Part shown: positions 38,482 through 46,647 of the stretch, one piece after another | Numbering within the stretch: position 1 is the stretch's first letter | Layout: the number at the start of each line of letters is the position of its first letter | Origin: DAOTWY01 sp003696565 | GTDB taxonomy: Bacteria; Chloroflexota; Anaerolineae; Aggregatilineales; Phototrophicaceae | Reading direction: 5' to 3' | Length of the DNA stretch: 64,000 nucleotides | Assembly: GCA_034435635.1 (NCBI GenBank) | Contig: DAOTWY010000059.1 | Span: 1-64,000 of the forward strand | Translations under genes and position numbers: made by a program | Notes under the pieces: model-generated | Databases searched by the model: none | What the model saw: only the letters and a program-made list of their open reading frames with translations | Told to the model about the DNA's origin: nothing

Positions 38482-40728
38482 ATGACAAGAGAAATCCATC
38501 AGTTTTCCATTGAGTTGGATGGAAAGGAATGGATCATTGAAAGTGGTCGCCTGGCGGAACAAGCTGGTGGGGCTGTGACGGTACGTGTGGGCGATACAAT
38601 GATTTTCGCCGCTGCCACCATGAGTAAAACAGCACGTGAAGGGCTGGATTTTTTCCCGCTTAGCGTTGACTACGAAGAAAAATTATATGCTGGCGGGCGT
38701 ATTCCTGGGAGTTTCCAACGGCGCGAAGGAAGACCTTCAGAAAACGCTATTTTGATCTCACGGGTTATTGACCGGACACTGCGTCCGTTGTTCCCCAAAA
38801 ACATGCGTAATGAAGTTCAAGTTGTACTCATGTCGCTCAGCCACGATCAACAGCATCAGGTTGATATGATCGGTATTACTGCTGCAAGCCTTGCCCTGAT
38901 GATTTCAGATATTCCCTGGGCAGGTCCCGTTGCTGGTGTGCGTGTGGGGCTAATTGATGATGAATTGGTCATTAATCCAACGCATTCACAGATGGAAAAA
39001 AGCAAGCTAGATTTACGAGTTTCTGGCACATTAGATGCGATCAATATGGTGGAATGCGGTGCGGATGAAGTAGACGAAGAAACCATGATCCGTGCCTTAG
39101 AAGTTGGGCATGACGCACTGAAGGTGCTGATTCAAGGTCAGCTAGAAATTGCGGAAAAGATCGGTAAGGCAAAATCAGATTATATTGCTGCTGAAGAAAA
39201 ACCAGAATTATTAGATGAAATTGCTGGGCGGATTCGTGAACGTGTGCGTCAAATTATTATTGAAAAAACCGAGCGTGATGGACGTAAAGAAGCCCTAGAA
39301 GAAATCGAAACAGAGTTAGTGCTACACTACGATGAAGTCAACGCGACTATTGAAGATGAAGCCGCCAAGATTCCGATTCGTTTGGTAAAAGACTATATCA
39401 ATGAAGTGGTGAAAGAGGAAGTTCGTCGCCGCATTATTGAGGATGGTATCCGTCCTGATGGGCGTGACTTAACAACCATTCGTCCGCTTTCTGCTGAAGT
39501 TGGTTTAATCCCGCGAGTACACGGTTCTGGGTTGTTTACACGTGGGCAAACACAAGTTTTGTCGATTGTTACATTAGGTACTCCGCGTGACTCACAAGAA
39601 TTAGATGGACTTAGCCCAGACGACAACAAGCGATATTTGCATCATTATAACTTCCCACCCTATAGCACAGGGGAAGCGTATCCGCTGCGGGCACCAAAAC
39701 GGCGTGAAATTGGACATGGCGCGCTAGCAGAGACAGCACTCCGTGCCATGATCCCTTCCGAAGAAGAATTCCCATATACCATTCGTGTTGTTAGTGAAGT
39801 GATGAGTTCTAACGGTAGCACTTCTATGGCAAGTGTATGCGGGAGTACTTTGGCATTGATGGATGCAGGGGTACCGATTCGGAATCCAGTAGCTGGCATT
39901 GCCATGGGGTTGATAAAAGAAGGGGATCAAGTCGCTGTATTGACGGACATCCAAGGCATGGAAGACCATATGGGTGATATGGACTTCAAAGTGGCGGGCA
40001 CTCGTAATGGTATCACTGCCTTACAAATGGACATCAAAATTAAGGGTGTTTCGCGTGAAGTGATGTCACGTGCTTTGGCACAGGCGCGTCAGGCGCGTTT
40101 ACAGATTTTAGATGTGATGCTAGAAACGATTTCTGAACCACGCTCTCATCTAAGTGAATATGCGCCACGTATGGAAACTATTAAGATTGACCAAGAGAAA
40201 ATTGGTGCCGTCATTGGACCAGGCGGTAAGGTTGTACGCAGCATTCAAGAACGTACTGGTGTAAAGATTGAAATTGCTGAAGATGGCACTGTGTTTATTG
40301 CTGGGTCTGATGGTCCTTCTGTAGCGGTAGCAATTGAAGAAATTCGCAAGTTGACCGAAGAAGCACAAGTTGGGCGTATTTACACCGGGCGTGTAACACG
40401 CATCGAACCTTATGGGGTTTTTGTGGAGTTCTTGCCTGGGCAGGATGGCATGGTGCATATTTCACAATTATCGGATCGCCGTGTTGAGAAACCAGAAGAT
40501 GAAGTCAAGATGAATGATGAAATCATGGTTATGGTGATTGGTATTGACGGTGGAAAAGTTCGGCTAAGTCGTCAAGCTGTTTTAGAGGGGTGGACGTTAG
40601 AAGAAGCGCGTGAAAGAGACCAGCGCGGTGGTGGCGGTGGTGATCGGCGTAGTAGTGGTGATCGTCGGGGTAACAAAGACCGGCGTGGTGGTCGAGATCG
40701 ACGCAATACCAGAGATCGACGCTCATAA
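38482..40728 (+). CDS. pnp: Polyribonucleotide nucleotidyltransferase (PNPase)
   Basis: 748 residues. Phosphorolytic 3'-5' exoribonuclease. Two RNase PH cores (about 10-230 and 310-545) with the helical domain between, KH domain (KIGAVIGPGGKVVRSIQ, about 575-600) and S1 domain (GRIYTGRVTRIEPYGVFVEF, about 630-700). Catalytic region VMSSNGSTSMASVCGSTLALMDAG and DxxGxEDHxGDMDFKVAG are intact. Unusual C-terminal tail of about 35 residues rich in Arg, Gly and Asp (GGGGGDRRSSGDRR...), probably an RNA- or protein-binding extension. GGAGG lies 9 nt before the ATG. A terminator follows. Confidence 0.97.
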   Translation: MTREIHQFSIELDGKEWIIESGRLAEQAGGAVTVRVGDTMIFAAATMSKTAREGLDFFPLSVDYEEKLYAGGRIPGSFQRREGRPSENAILISRVIDRTLRPLFPKNMRNEVQVVLMSLSHDQQHQVDMIGITAASLALMISDIPWAGPVAGVRVGLIDDELVINPTHSQMEKSKLDLRVSGTLDAINMVECGADEVDEETMIRALEVGHDALKVLIQGQLEIAEKIGKAKSDYIAAEEKPELLDEIAGRIRERVRQIIIEKTERDGRKEALEEIETELVLHYDEVNATIEDEAAKIPIRLVKDYINEVVKEEVRRRIIEDGIRPDGRDLTTIRPLSAEVGLIPRVHGSGLFTRGQTQVLSIVTLGTPRDSQELDGLSPDDNKRYLHHYNFPPYSTGEAYPLRAPKRREIGHGALAETALRAMIPSEEEFPYTIRVVSEVMSSNGSTSMASVCGSTLALMDAGVPIRNPVAGIAMGLIKEGDQVAVLTDIQGMEDHMGDMDFKVAGTRNGITALQMDIKIKGVSREVMSRALAQARQARLQILDVMLETISEPRSHLSEYAPRMETIKIDQEKIGAVIGPGGKVVRSIQERTGVKIEIAEDGTVFIAGSDGPSVAVAIEEIRKLTEEAQVGRIYTGRVTRIEPYGVFVEFLPGQDGMVHISQLSDRRVEKPEDEVKMNDEIMVMVIGIDGGKVRLSRQAVLEGWTLEEARERDQRGGGGGDRRSSGDRRGNKDRRGGRDRRNTRDRRS

Positions 40729-40744
40729 AATGACTAAAATCACC

Positions 40745-40786
40745 AAGGAGAAGCATACTAGATCAAAAGTGTGCTTCTTCTTTTTT
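40745..40786 (+). terminator. Terminator of pnp
   Basis: GAAGCATAC (40750-40758) pairs with GTGTGCTTC (40769-40777, one G-U) and the stem extends outward with one mismatch, followed by TTCTTTTTTA. Confidence 0.8.
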
Positions 40787-40800
40787 ATGCAGTTACTGTG

Positions 40801-40806
40801 TAAAAT
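40801..40806 (+). promoter_or_regulatory. Weak -10 box of the transporter operon
   Basis: TAAAAT preceded by TGTG, 33 nt upstream of ATG 40840 and right after the pnp terminator. No -35 seen. Confidence 0.35.
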
Positions 40807-40839
40807 CGAGCCTAATGATAGTTTCAAAAGGCTGTTATC

Positions 40840-42129
40840 ATGGTCAATCCACCGCCCATCACTTCTGCACGCTGGGGAGGACGCACAAAGCGCATTGTCG
40901 CACTAATTATGCTGGTGTTGACTGTTTTTGTGCTACTAAATCTCTGGGCAATTATTCCTCTGCTGGTTGTTGCTACGTTACTATCATATCTGCTTTATCC
41001 GCTGGTCAATTTTATTGAACAACGATTGTTGTTCTTTTTGCCGTTTCGTAGTCGTGTCTTGGCGGTGATATTAGCTTTTGTGATTATTATTGCTGTTGTT
41101 GTGAATATTTTCATTCTAATTGTCCCCGTTTTGGTGGATCAATTTGTTGAAGTGGGGCAAAATTTACCAGTTTTTCTGGCAGATTTTGAAATGCGCTTAC
41201 AAGATTTCCTCAATCAGCCAATTATGTTCAACGGTCGTCCTGTTTTGGTTAATGGTGAACCAATTATCCCATTGGAGCGGATTCAAGATTTGATCGGTAG
41301 CCAGAACGGCTTATTTAACTTAGATGATTTTGATTTTATGCAGTTCTTACAATCGTTTGGCGGGTCTATTGGTGGATTAACTGGACCAGCATTTAATGTA
41401 TTGGGTGGTGCTATTAATGCCGTCGTCAATATGACGTTTTTATTGGTTATCATGTTTTATTTAATGCGTGATGGTGAACGATTTGTTCAGCATACCATCA
41501 ATATCATTCCTGAATCTTACCAGGGAGATGTACAGCGGTTGCTTTATGAGCTAGGTCGTGTGTGGAATGCCTATTTGCGCGGGCAGTTATTGCTATGTGT
41601 GGCTGTTGGTGTCGCAACATATGTTGCGGCGTTAGTGTTAGGGCTGCCGGCTGCCCCAGTTTTGGCAGTGATCGCTGGTATTTTTGAGTTTATTCCGAAC
41701 TTAGGACCGTTTTTAGCGGCTGTTCCAGCAGTATTTATTGCACTTTTGTCACAATCAACAACATTTCCGTTTTTGTCTGGCTTGGGATTTGCACTGGCTG
41801 TGATACTGACTTGGACGCTTATCCAACAACTTGAAGCCATTTATCTTGTGCCGCGCGTGATGGGGGGGAGCCTGGATTTACATCCGGTAGTAGTGATTAT
41901 TGCTGTGATTGCTGGGGCAAATGTCGCTGGAGCATTAGGGCTTATTCTTGCAGCACCAATGGTAGCATCAATGCGTGTATTTGCTGTATATATTTATGGC
42001 AAATTACTGGATGTTGATCCTTTCCCACCACCTAAGCCACAATCCGAAACACAACCGCTTATTATTAGGCTGTATCAGCGTGTTACTCGTATTCGTTTTG
42101 TTTATCCAATAAGGAGAAAAGAATCATGA
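40840..42129 (+). CDS. AI-2E family membrane transporter
   Basis: 429 residues, about eight membrane helices with a long extracytoplasmic loop after helix 3 (about residues 105-180). Family motifs: LLSYLLYPLVNFIE, MFYLMRDGE, VFEFIPNLGPF-like IFEFIPNLGPFLAAVPA and PRVMGGSLDLHPVVVI. Members export or exchange diverse small molecules; several are Na+/H+ antiporters, so the family name does not fix the substrate. First gene of an overlapping four-gene operon with a 62-residue protein and two methyltransferase-fold proteins. Confidence 0.88.
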   Translation: MVNPPPITSARWGGRTKRIVALIMLVLTVFVLLNLWAIIPLLVVATLLSYLLYPLVNFIEQRLLFFLPFRSRVLAVILAFVIIIAVVVNIFILIVPVLVDQFVEVGQNLPVFLADFEMRLQDFLNQPIMFNGRPVLVNGEPIIPLERIQDLIGSQNGLFNLDDFDFMQFLQSFGGSIGGLTGPAFNVLGGAINAVVNMTFLLVIMFYLMRDGERFVQHTINIIPESYQGDVQRLLYELGRVWNAYLRGQLLLCVAVGVATYVAALVLGLPAAPVLAVIAGIFEFIPNLGPFLAAVPAVFIALLSQSTTFPFLSGLGFALAVILTWTLIQQLEAIYLVPRVMGGSLDLHPVVVIIAVIAGANVAGALGLILAAPMVASMRVFAVYIYGKLLDVDPFPPPKPQSETQPLIIRLYQRVTRIRFVYPIRRKES

Positions 42130-42314
42130 TGGATGATAATATTCCAACAGAAACGATTGCCGAAACTGAAAATTTTATGACTTGGATTTCAGAAGAACCA
42201 GATGGTGAGACCGTCTTTCATGTTGAACTGAGTACCATTACATTGCATTTTTTCCGTGAAGATTGGGAAGAATTTCTACAATTGATGAAAGAAACGCTCA
42301 AAAGTGTCAAATGA
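42126..42314 (+). CDS. Small acidic protein of unknown function
   Basis: 62 residues. Start ATG 42126 overlaps the transporter stop (ATGATGG) with AAGGAGAAAAG upstream, so it is almost certainly translated. The sequence alternates short strands (WISEEPDGETVFHVELSTITLHFF) ending in a helix (REDWEEFLQLMKETL), like a small beta-beta-alpha antiparallel unit. No family recognised. Confidence 0.6.
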   Translation: MMDDNIPTETIAETENFMTWISEEPDGETVFHVELSTITLHFFREDWEEFLQLMKETLKSVK

Positions 42315-43104
42315 TCTGATACAAGTAATTATTAAACATTTACCACCGAGTGCCTCCTCATTGCGCTTGCTAGATGTTAATGGTGAGGTGGGGAGGGCAT
42401 TACTTAAACTAAGGGCAGATTTAGCAATAGAGGCGGTCAGTGGTCAGGCGAGCCAATGGCAAGTGGCTGATTCAAGCGTTGATGCCATTGTGGCTTGTAA
42501 TTATGTCCTGAATGATGCGTTTTTAACTGTGGCACTACGATCCCTAAGACCAGGTGGACGCTTGATTATTGCTAATTCGCGTGGAACAGTCACTGCGGAG
42601 ATTGGTAGGCGGCTAGAAACAACTGGTTATGTTCGGATTCTAGTTGAGACGATTTTGGAAGATGGTATTTTGCTGAGAGGTGAAAAACCACATACAACCG
42701 CAGATACACTGTTGCGCATTCAACAAACTGCAGAATATGATGCTAACCAGCTAACGCTTCAACAGTATAAAGGGCGGTATATTCACCTACTGATTTGCCA
42801 AACTCCGAATAAACCCGTTTGGCGTTTAGAACCCGACGAGGTTATTCGATGGCAGGTGGTTGGTATTAGGCGGGGGAATCAAACAATGTTGTTAGCGTTT
42901 AGTAGTTTACCAAAAGCGGTTGCATTGATGCAGCCAGCCGTTTTAGCTGGCAAAATTGTCAATGTAAACAAAGTGGCAAAGTTTGATAAAGCGTTAAATT
43001 GGGAATTGCCTGTTCTTTTGAATCCAACATTAAACGATATTGAGCATGAACAAATTGTGTTGATCGACATTGATCCTGATTTGGCAGAACTGCCTGATGA
43101 ATAA
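42304..43104 (+). CDS. Degenerate SAM-methyltransferase-like protein
   Basis: 266 residues, GTG start at 42304 overlapping the previous gene by 11 nt. The N-terminal half follows a Rossmann methyltransferase order, but motif I reads LLDVNGEVGRAL instead of the Gly-rich D-x-G-x-G-x-G, and the motif IV region is ACNYVLN with LRPGGRLIIAN after it. The loss of the glycine loop suggests weak or absent SAM binding. The C-terminal 120 residues (WQVVGIRRG, LMQPAVLAGKIVNVN) match no family I recognise. Overlap with the next gene (8 nt) shows tight coupling to a true methyltransferase, so it may be its partner. Confidence 0.65.
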   Translation: MSNDLIQVIIKHLPPSASSLRLLDVNGEVGRALLKLRADLAIEAVSGQASQWQVADSSVDAIVACNYVLNDAFLTVALRSLRPGGRLIIANSRGTVTAEIGRRLETTGYVRILVETILEDGILLRGEKPHTTADTLLRIQQTAEYDANQLTLQQYKGRYIHLLICQTPNKPVWRLEPDEVIRWQVVGIRRGNQTMLLAFSSLPKAVALMQPAVLAGKIVNVNKVAKFDKALNWELPVLLNPTLNDIEHEQIVLIDIDPDLAELPDE

Positions 43105-44254
43105 ACTTCAGTTTTTGACATCGTCTCAGGGTGAGCAGCTGTTAACACGCTTATCTGATGAAGATTTATCTGATGCGAATATACTCAAACTCGTGACATT
43201 GCTCCGCAAAGAATACACTGTTGAGGAAATTCATGCTGCGCTTACGCTGTCTCGCTTGCGTCTGAAGGCAGTTAGCAAGTTTGGAGTGGACGCAGCGCGC
43301 ATGTTTTTTACAGAAGATGCTTTACAACAGGCGAGCGATCCCCAGGTACGTGCTTATCGTGCTAGATTATTAGGTGATCATGTAATTGATATTTGTTGTG
43401 GTATTGGTGCGGATTCTTTGGCGTTTGCGGCGGCTGGTGCAAATGTTATTGGTATAGACCTTGATCCAATACGTTTGTATATGGCACAGTTGAACGCGAT
43501 AGCTTTGAACCAAACGCATGTCAAATTTGTGCTAGCAGATGCCAGAACGAAGATTCTACGACGAGCAAAAGCGATTTTTTTTGATCCAGCGCGGCGTGAT
43601 GCAATCGGCAAGCGGATTTATGATGTAAAAAACTATATTCCCCCTTTGGAGACTGTGAAAACTTTTGAGGCAGATCATATAGCTGTTAAGCTATCGCCTG
43701 GTGTAGATATGGCACAGCTTGCAGCATATGGCGGGCGTGTTGAATTTATCTCTGTGGATGGTGAATTAAAAGAGGCGATTTTATGGCTAGATGGCTATGT
43801 TGCACCGCCTGTTGCAACATTAATTAGTCATGGGCGTACTTATCATTGGCGAGAAGAAGCCATAAAAGCTGAACTGAGTGAACCGCGCCAATGGCTTGTT
43901 GAACCGGATGCGGCAGTGATCCGAGCAGGGTTAGTGACAAATGTGGCAGTTACTTTTAATGGATATTTATTAGATGAAACAATTGCTTATTTTACAGCAG
44001 ATTCAAAACCGATTTCACCCTGGGTGCGTGCCTGGAAAATTTTAGATTGGATGCCTTTTAACCTTAAGCAACTACGTGCATATTTACGTGAGCAGGGCGT
44101 TGGGCACGTTACGGTTAAAAAACGCGGCTCACCACTGACCCCAGAAACCCTTATCCCACAACTGAAACTGAAAGGCGATGTATCCCGAACATTGGTGTTA
44201 ACGCGCTATAAAAATCAACCAATTGTTATAATTTGTGCAGATTACACAGTGTAA
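43097..44254 (+). CDS. Class I SAM-dependent methyltransferase with THUMP-like C-terminal domain
   Basis: 385 residues from ATG 43097, which overlaps the upstream stop; a longer ORF start at 43070 is less likely. Helical N-terminal domain (about 1-90), Rossmann core with DICCGIGADSLAFAAAGANVIGIDLD (motifs I and II), FFDPARR (motif IV, DPxR rather than NPPY), and a C-terminal THUMP-like domain (VTVKKRGSPLTPETLIPQLKLKG). DPARR in place of DPPY/NPPY is typical of this uncharacterised THUMP-like group, probably acting on nucleic acid. Last gene of the transporter operon. Confidence 0.82.
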   Translation: MNKLQFLTSSQGEQLLTRLSDEDLSDANILKLVTLLRKEYTVEEIHAALTLSRLRLKAVSKFGVDAARMFFTEDALQQASDPQVRAYRARLLGDHVIDICCGIGADSLAFAAAGANVIGIDLDPIRLYMAQLNAIALNQTHVKFVLADARTKILRRAKAIFFDPARRDAIGKRIYDVKNYIPPLETVKTFEADHIAVKLSPGVDMAQLAAYGGRVEFISVDGELKEAILWLDGYVAPPVATLISHGRTYHWREEAIKAELSEPRQWLVEPDAAVIRAGLVTNVAVTFNGYLLDETIAYFTADSKPISPWVRAWKILDWMPFNLKQLRAYLREQGVGHVTVKKRGSPLTPETLIPQLKLKGDVSRTLVLTRYKNQPIVIICADYTV

Positions 44255-44260
44255 ATGCGT

Positions 44261-44266
44261 TATAAT
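44261..44266 (+). promoter_or_regulatory. -10 box of the P5C dehydrogenase gene
   Basis: TATAAT 38 nt upstream of ATG 44304, directly after the previous stop codon. Possible start near 44273; then AGGAGAA as ribosome binding site. Confidence 0.5.
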
Positions 44267-44303
44267 AGGACAAGTTGCAATAACAAAATAGGAGAAAATA
44301 AGA

Positions 44304-45863
44304 ATGTTACCACCTTTTAAAAATGAGCCATTAACAGATTTTTCTGATCCTAAAAATCGAAGTGCTTTTCAAACGGCGTTGGATAAAGTTAAAAGTGAAA
44401 TCGGGCAGACATATCCATTGGTGATTGGTGGTGAGCGGATTGAGTTAGAAGATACTTTTGCTTCAATTAATCCAGCACGCCCGGCAGAAGCATTGGGGTA
44501 TTTTGCACGGGGTAATGCCTTACATGCTGATCAAGCGGTTGAACGAGCGACTGAGGCGTTTCAAACTTGGCGACATGTGCCTCCAGCAGAACGTGCGCGG
44601 TATCTATTGCGTGCAGCAGCAGAATTACGCCGTCGTAAGCATGAATTTAGTGCAGTGATGGTGTTAGAAGTCGGTAAAAGCTGGGTTGAGGCAGATGCTG
44701 ATACGGCTGAAACAATTGACTTTTTGGAATATTATGCTCGTCAAATGATGCGTTTGGCGGATAGCTCTCATTTGCTTGTTCCATATCCACCTGAGCAGCT
44801 AGATTTACAATACATTCCGTTGGGCGTTGGTGTTGTAATACCCCCCTGGAATTTTCCGGCAGCTATTACAACGGGTATGACAAGTGCGGCATTGGTTGCC
44901 GGCAATACAGTTAATCTCAAACCTGCCAGTCAAAGCCCTTGGATCGCTTATAAAATTTGTGAACTATTTTGGGAAAGCGGTTTGCCAGATGGTGTTTTAA
45001 ATTTTGTTACTGGCTCTGGCGCGGTGATTGGATCACGCATGGTAGAACATCCACATACTCGGTTTATTGCCTTTACTGGATCACGTGAAGTTGGTATTGA
45101 GATTTTTGAAAAAGCCTCTAAGGTGCATCCAGGGCAATTATGGTTAAAGCGAACTGTGTTAGAAATGGGTGGTAAAGATGCCGTTGTAGTAGATGAAACG
45201 GCTGATTTGGAAGCTGCTGCTCAGGGCATTGTTGTGAGTGGGTTTGGGTTCCAGGGGCAAAAATGCAGTGCGGGTAGTCGTGCTATTATCGTGGATGCAG
45301 TTTATGATCAAGTGGCTGCCCGTGTGGTGGAATTGACGAAAAACCTGACTGTTGGGGCAACTGATGAAAGCCCGGATGTTTATATGGGTCCGGTTATTGA
45401 TAAAAATGCTATGTCCACCATCATGAATTATATTGAAATTGGTATGCAAGAGGGGACTCTGTTAACAGGTGGCAAGCGGATCGAAACACCAGAGGGCGGG
45501 TATTTTATTGAACCCACAATTTTTGGCGATGTGGATCGCAATGCTCGAATTGCCCAAGAAGAAATTTTTGGTCCGGTTGTTGCCTTGATCCGTGCGGAAG
45601 ATTTTGATGATGCTATTGATATTGCTAATAGCACAGAATATGGCTTAACGGGTGCTGTATATAGCAGAAATCGTGCCCGTTTGGAACAAGCACGGCGTGA
45701 CTTCCATGTCGGGAATTTATATTTTAATCGCAAATGTACTGGGGCTTTGGTTGGAGTTCATCCATTTGGTGGCTTTAATATGAGTGGTACAGATAGCAAA
45801 GCGGGTGGACCAGATTATTTGCTACTGTTTACCCAAGCAAAAAGCATTGCGGAAAAACTTTAA
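44304..45863 (+). CDS. L-glutamate gamma-semialdehyde (1-pyrroline-5-carboxylate) dehydrogenase
   Basis: 519 residues, the length of RocA/PruA-type enzymes. Oxidises P5C/glutamate semialdehyde to glutamate with NAD+ in proline and arginine catabolism. Motifs: PPWNFPAAITTGMTSAALVAGN, FTGSREVGI (cofactor loop), LEMGGKDAVVVD with the general base Glu, and GFQGQKCSAGSRAI with the catalytic Cys. C-terminal NLYFNRKCTGALVG...FGGFNMSGTDSKAGG is characteristic of this subfamily. Proline dehydrogenase is not adjacent. AGGAGAA lies 9 nt before the ATG. Confidence 0.92.
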   Translation: MLPPFKNEPLTDFSDPKNRSAFQTALDKVKSEIGQTYPLVIGGERIELEDTFASINPARPAEALGYFARGNALHADQAVERATEAFQTWRHVPPAERARYLLRAAAELRRRKHEFSAVMVLEVGKSWVEADADTAETIDFLEYYARQMMRLADSSHLLVPYPPEQLDLQYIPLGVGVVIPPWNFPAAITTGMTSAALVAGNTVNLKPASQSPWIAYKICELFWESGLPDGVLNFVTGSGAVIGSRMVEHPHTRFIAFTGSREVGIEIFEKASKVHPGQLWLKRTVLEMGGKDAVVVDETADLEAAAQGIVVSGFGFQGQKCSAGSRAIIVDAVYDQVAARVVELTKNLTVGATDESPDVYMGPVIDKNAMSTIMNYIEIGMQEGTLLTGGKRIETPEGGYFIEPTIFGDVDRNARIAQEEIFGPVVALIRAEDFDDAIDIANSTEYGLTGAVYSRNRARLEQARRDFHVGNLYFNRKCTGALVGVHPFGGFNMSGTDSKAGGPDYLLLFTQAKSIAEKL

Positions 45864-45882
45864 TCTTTGGACTACATCGCGT

Positions 45883-45888
45883 ATAATT
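45883..45888 (+). promoter_or_regulatory. -10-like TATAAT immediately upstream of a terminator
   Basis: TATAAT 19 nt after the P5C dehydrogenase stop; the terminator stem 45892-45919 begins 3 nt downstream. Transcription from here would pass straight into the hairpin. Confidence 0.35.
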
Positions 45889-45891
45889 GAA

Positions 45892-45923
45892 AAAGCGACC
45901 CTAAAATGTGGTCGCTTTTCTTT
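45892..45923 (+). terminator. Terminator after the P5C dehydrogenase gene
   Basis: Perfect 10-bp stem (45892-45901 with 45910-45919), 8-nt loop, left arm beginning AAAA and right arm ending TTTT, followed by CTTT. Works in both orientations. Confidence 0.85.
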
Positions 45924-45952
45924 ATAGATTAGCTTCATACAGGGCGGATTGA

Positions 45953-46468
45953 ATGCGACATAAATTGCTGTCATGGGATGATGTGGATAAGTTAATTGAT
46001 TTGCTGCTTCCTCAATTGCAAGGGGTTGGTCCCTTTGATGCCATGATTATGATTACACGTGGTGGGATTGTGCCCGGCGGCTTATTGGCAGAGGCGTTGA
46101 ATATTCAGCATGTGTTAACGGCTGCGGTGGATTTTCCATCAACGGATGAAGCACAATTGATGGCGTGGCCCGCGTTTCTTCAATTTCCTGATTCACGCTT
46201 GTTGGTTAATCGTCGTACCTTAATTGTGGATGATGTTTGGGGTAGCGGACGAACTAGTACCGCAGTTCGTGGGCGTGTACAGGCAGCAGGTGCAGAACCC
46301 TTTACATGTGTGTTCCATTTTAACCCTTATCGCTCGTTGTTTAGCAAAGCTAAGCCTGATTTTTATGGTGAAATTACCGACGAATATATTGTCTATCCCT
46401 GGGAAGTTGATCGTGGGTTGCGTGGGATCGGGATGCGTTCTCCATTGCCAGATCCAGAAACAAGCTGA
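45953..46468 (+). CDS. Phosphoribosyltransferase-domain protein
   Basis: 171 residues. PRPP loop: LIVDDVWGSGRTSTAV (about 91-106), with W-G-S-G replacing the usual x-D-T-G; hydrophobic strand MIMITRGGIVPGGLLAEAL before it. The order resembles xanthine/guanine (Gpt-like) phosphoribosyltransferases. Substrate cannot be read. GGGCGG lies close to the ATG. Stands alone between two terminator or promoter regions. Confidence 0.8.
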   Translation: MRHKLLSWDDVDKLIDLLLPQLQGVGPFDAMIMITRGGIVPGGLLAEALNIQHVLTAAVDFPSTDEAQLMAWPAFLQFPDSRLLVNRRTLIVDDVWGSGRTSTAVRGRVQAAGAEPFTCVFHFNPYRSLFSKAKPDFYGEITDEYIVYPWEVDRGLRGIGMRSPLPDPETS

Positions 46469-46483
46469 TGTAGTATTTTGGTG

Positions 46484-46545
46484 TATAATTTATTTAAGAT
46501 GTTATACTGAATCATAGCTTTGCATCCTAGGAATTGTGTTATAAT
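46484..46545 (+). promoter_or_regulatory. Cluster of -10-type elements before the first S1 gene
   Basis: Three candidate boxes in 62 nt: TATAAT at 46484-46489, TGT-TATACT with core at 46503-46508, and TGT-TATAAT with core at 46540-46545. The last has the extended form and leaves a leader of about 95 nt that contains AAAGGAG at about 46589, far from the annotated ATG at 46648. Confidence 0.45.
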
Positions 46546-46647
46546 TTGAATCATTCTGAAAATAAAGACTTTTATAGGCAGCAGCACGAAAGGAGAACGC
46601 GCACCTCAACAATCTTAGATTGATTGTGACTTGCGCTATGTTGCATT

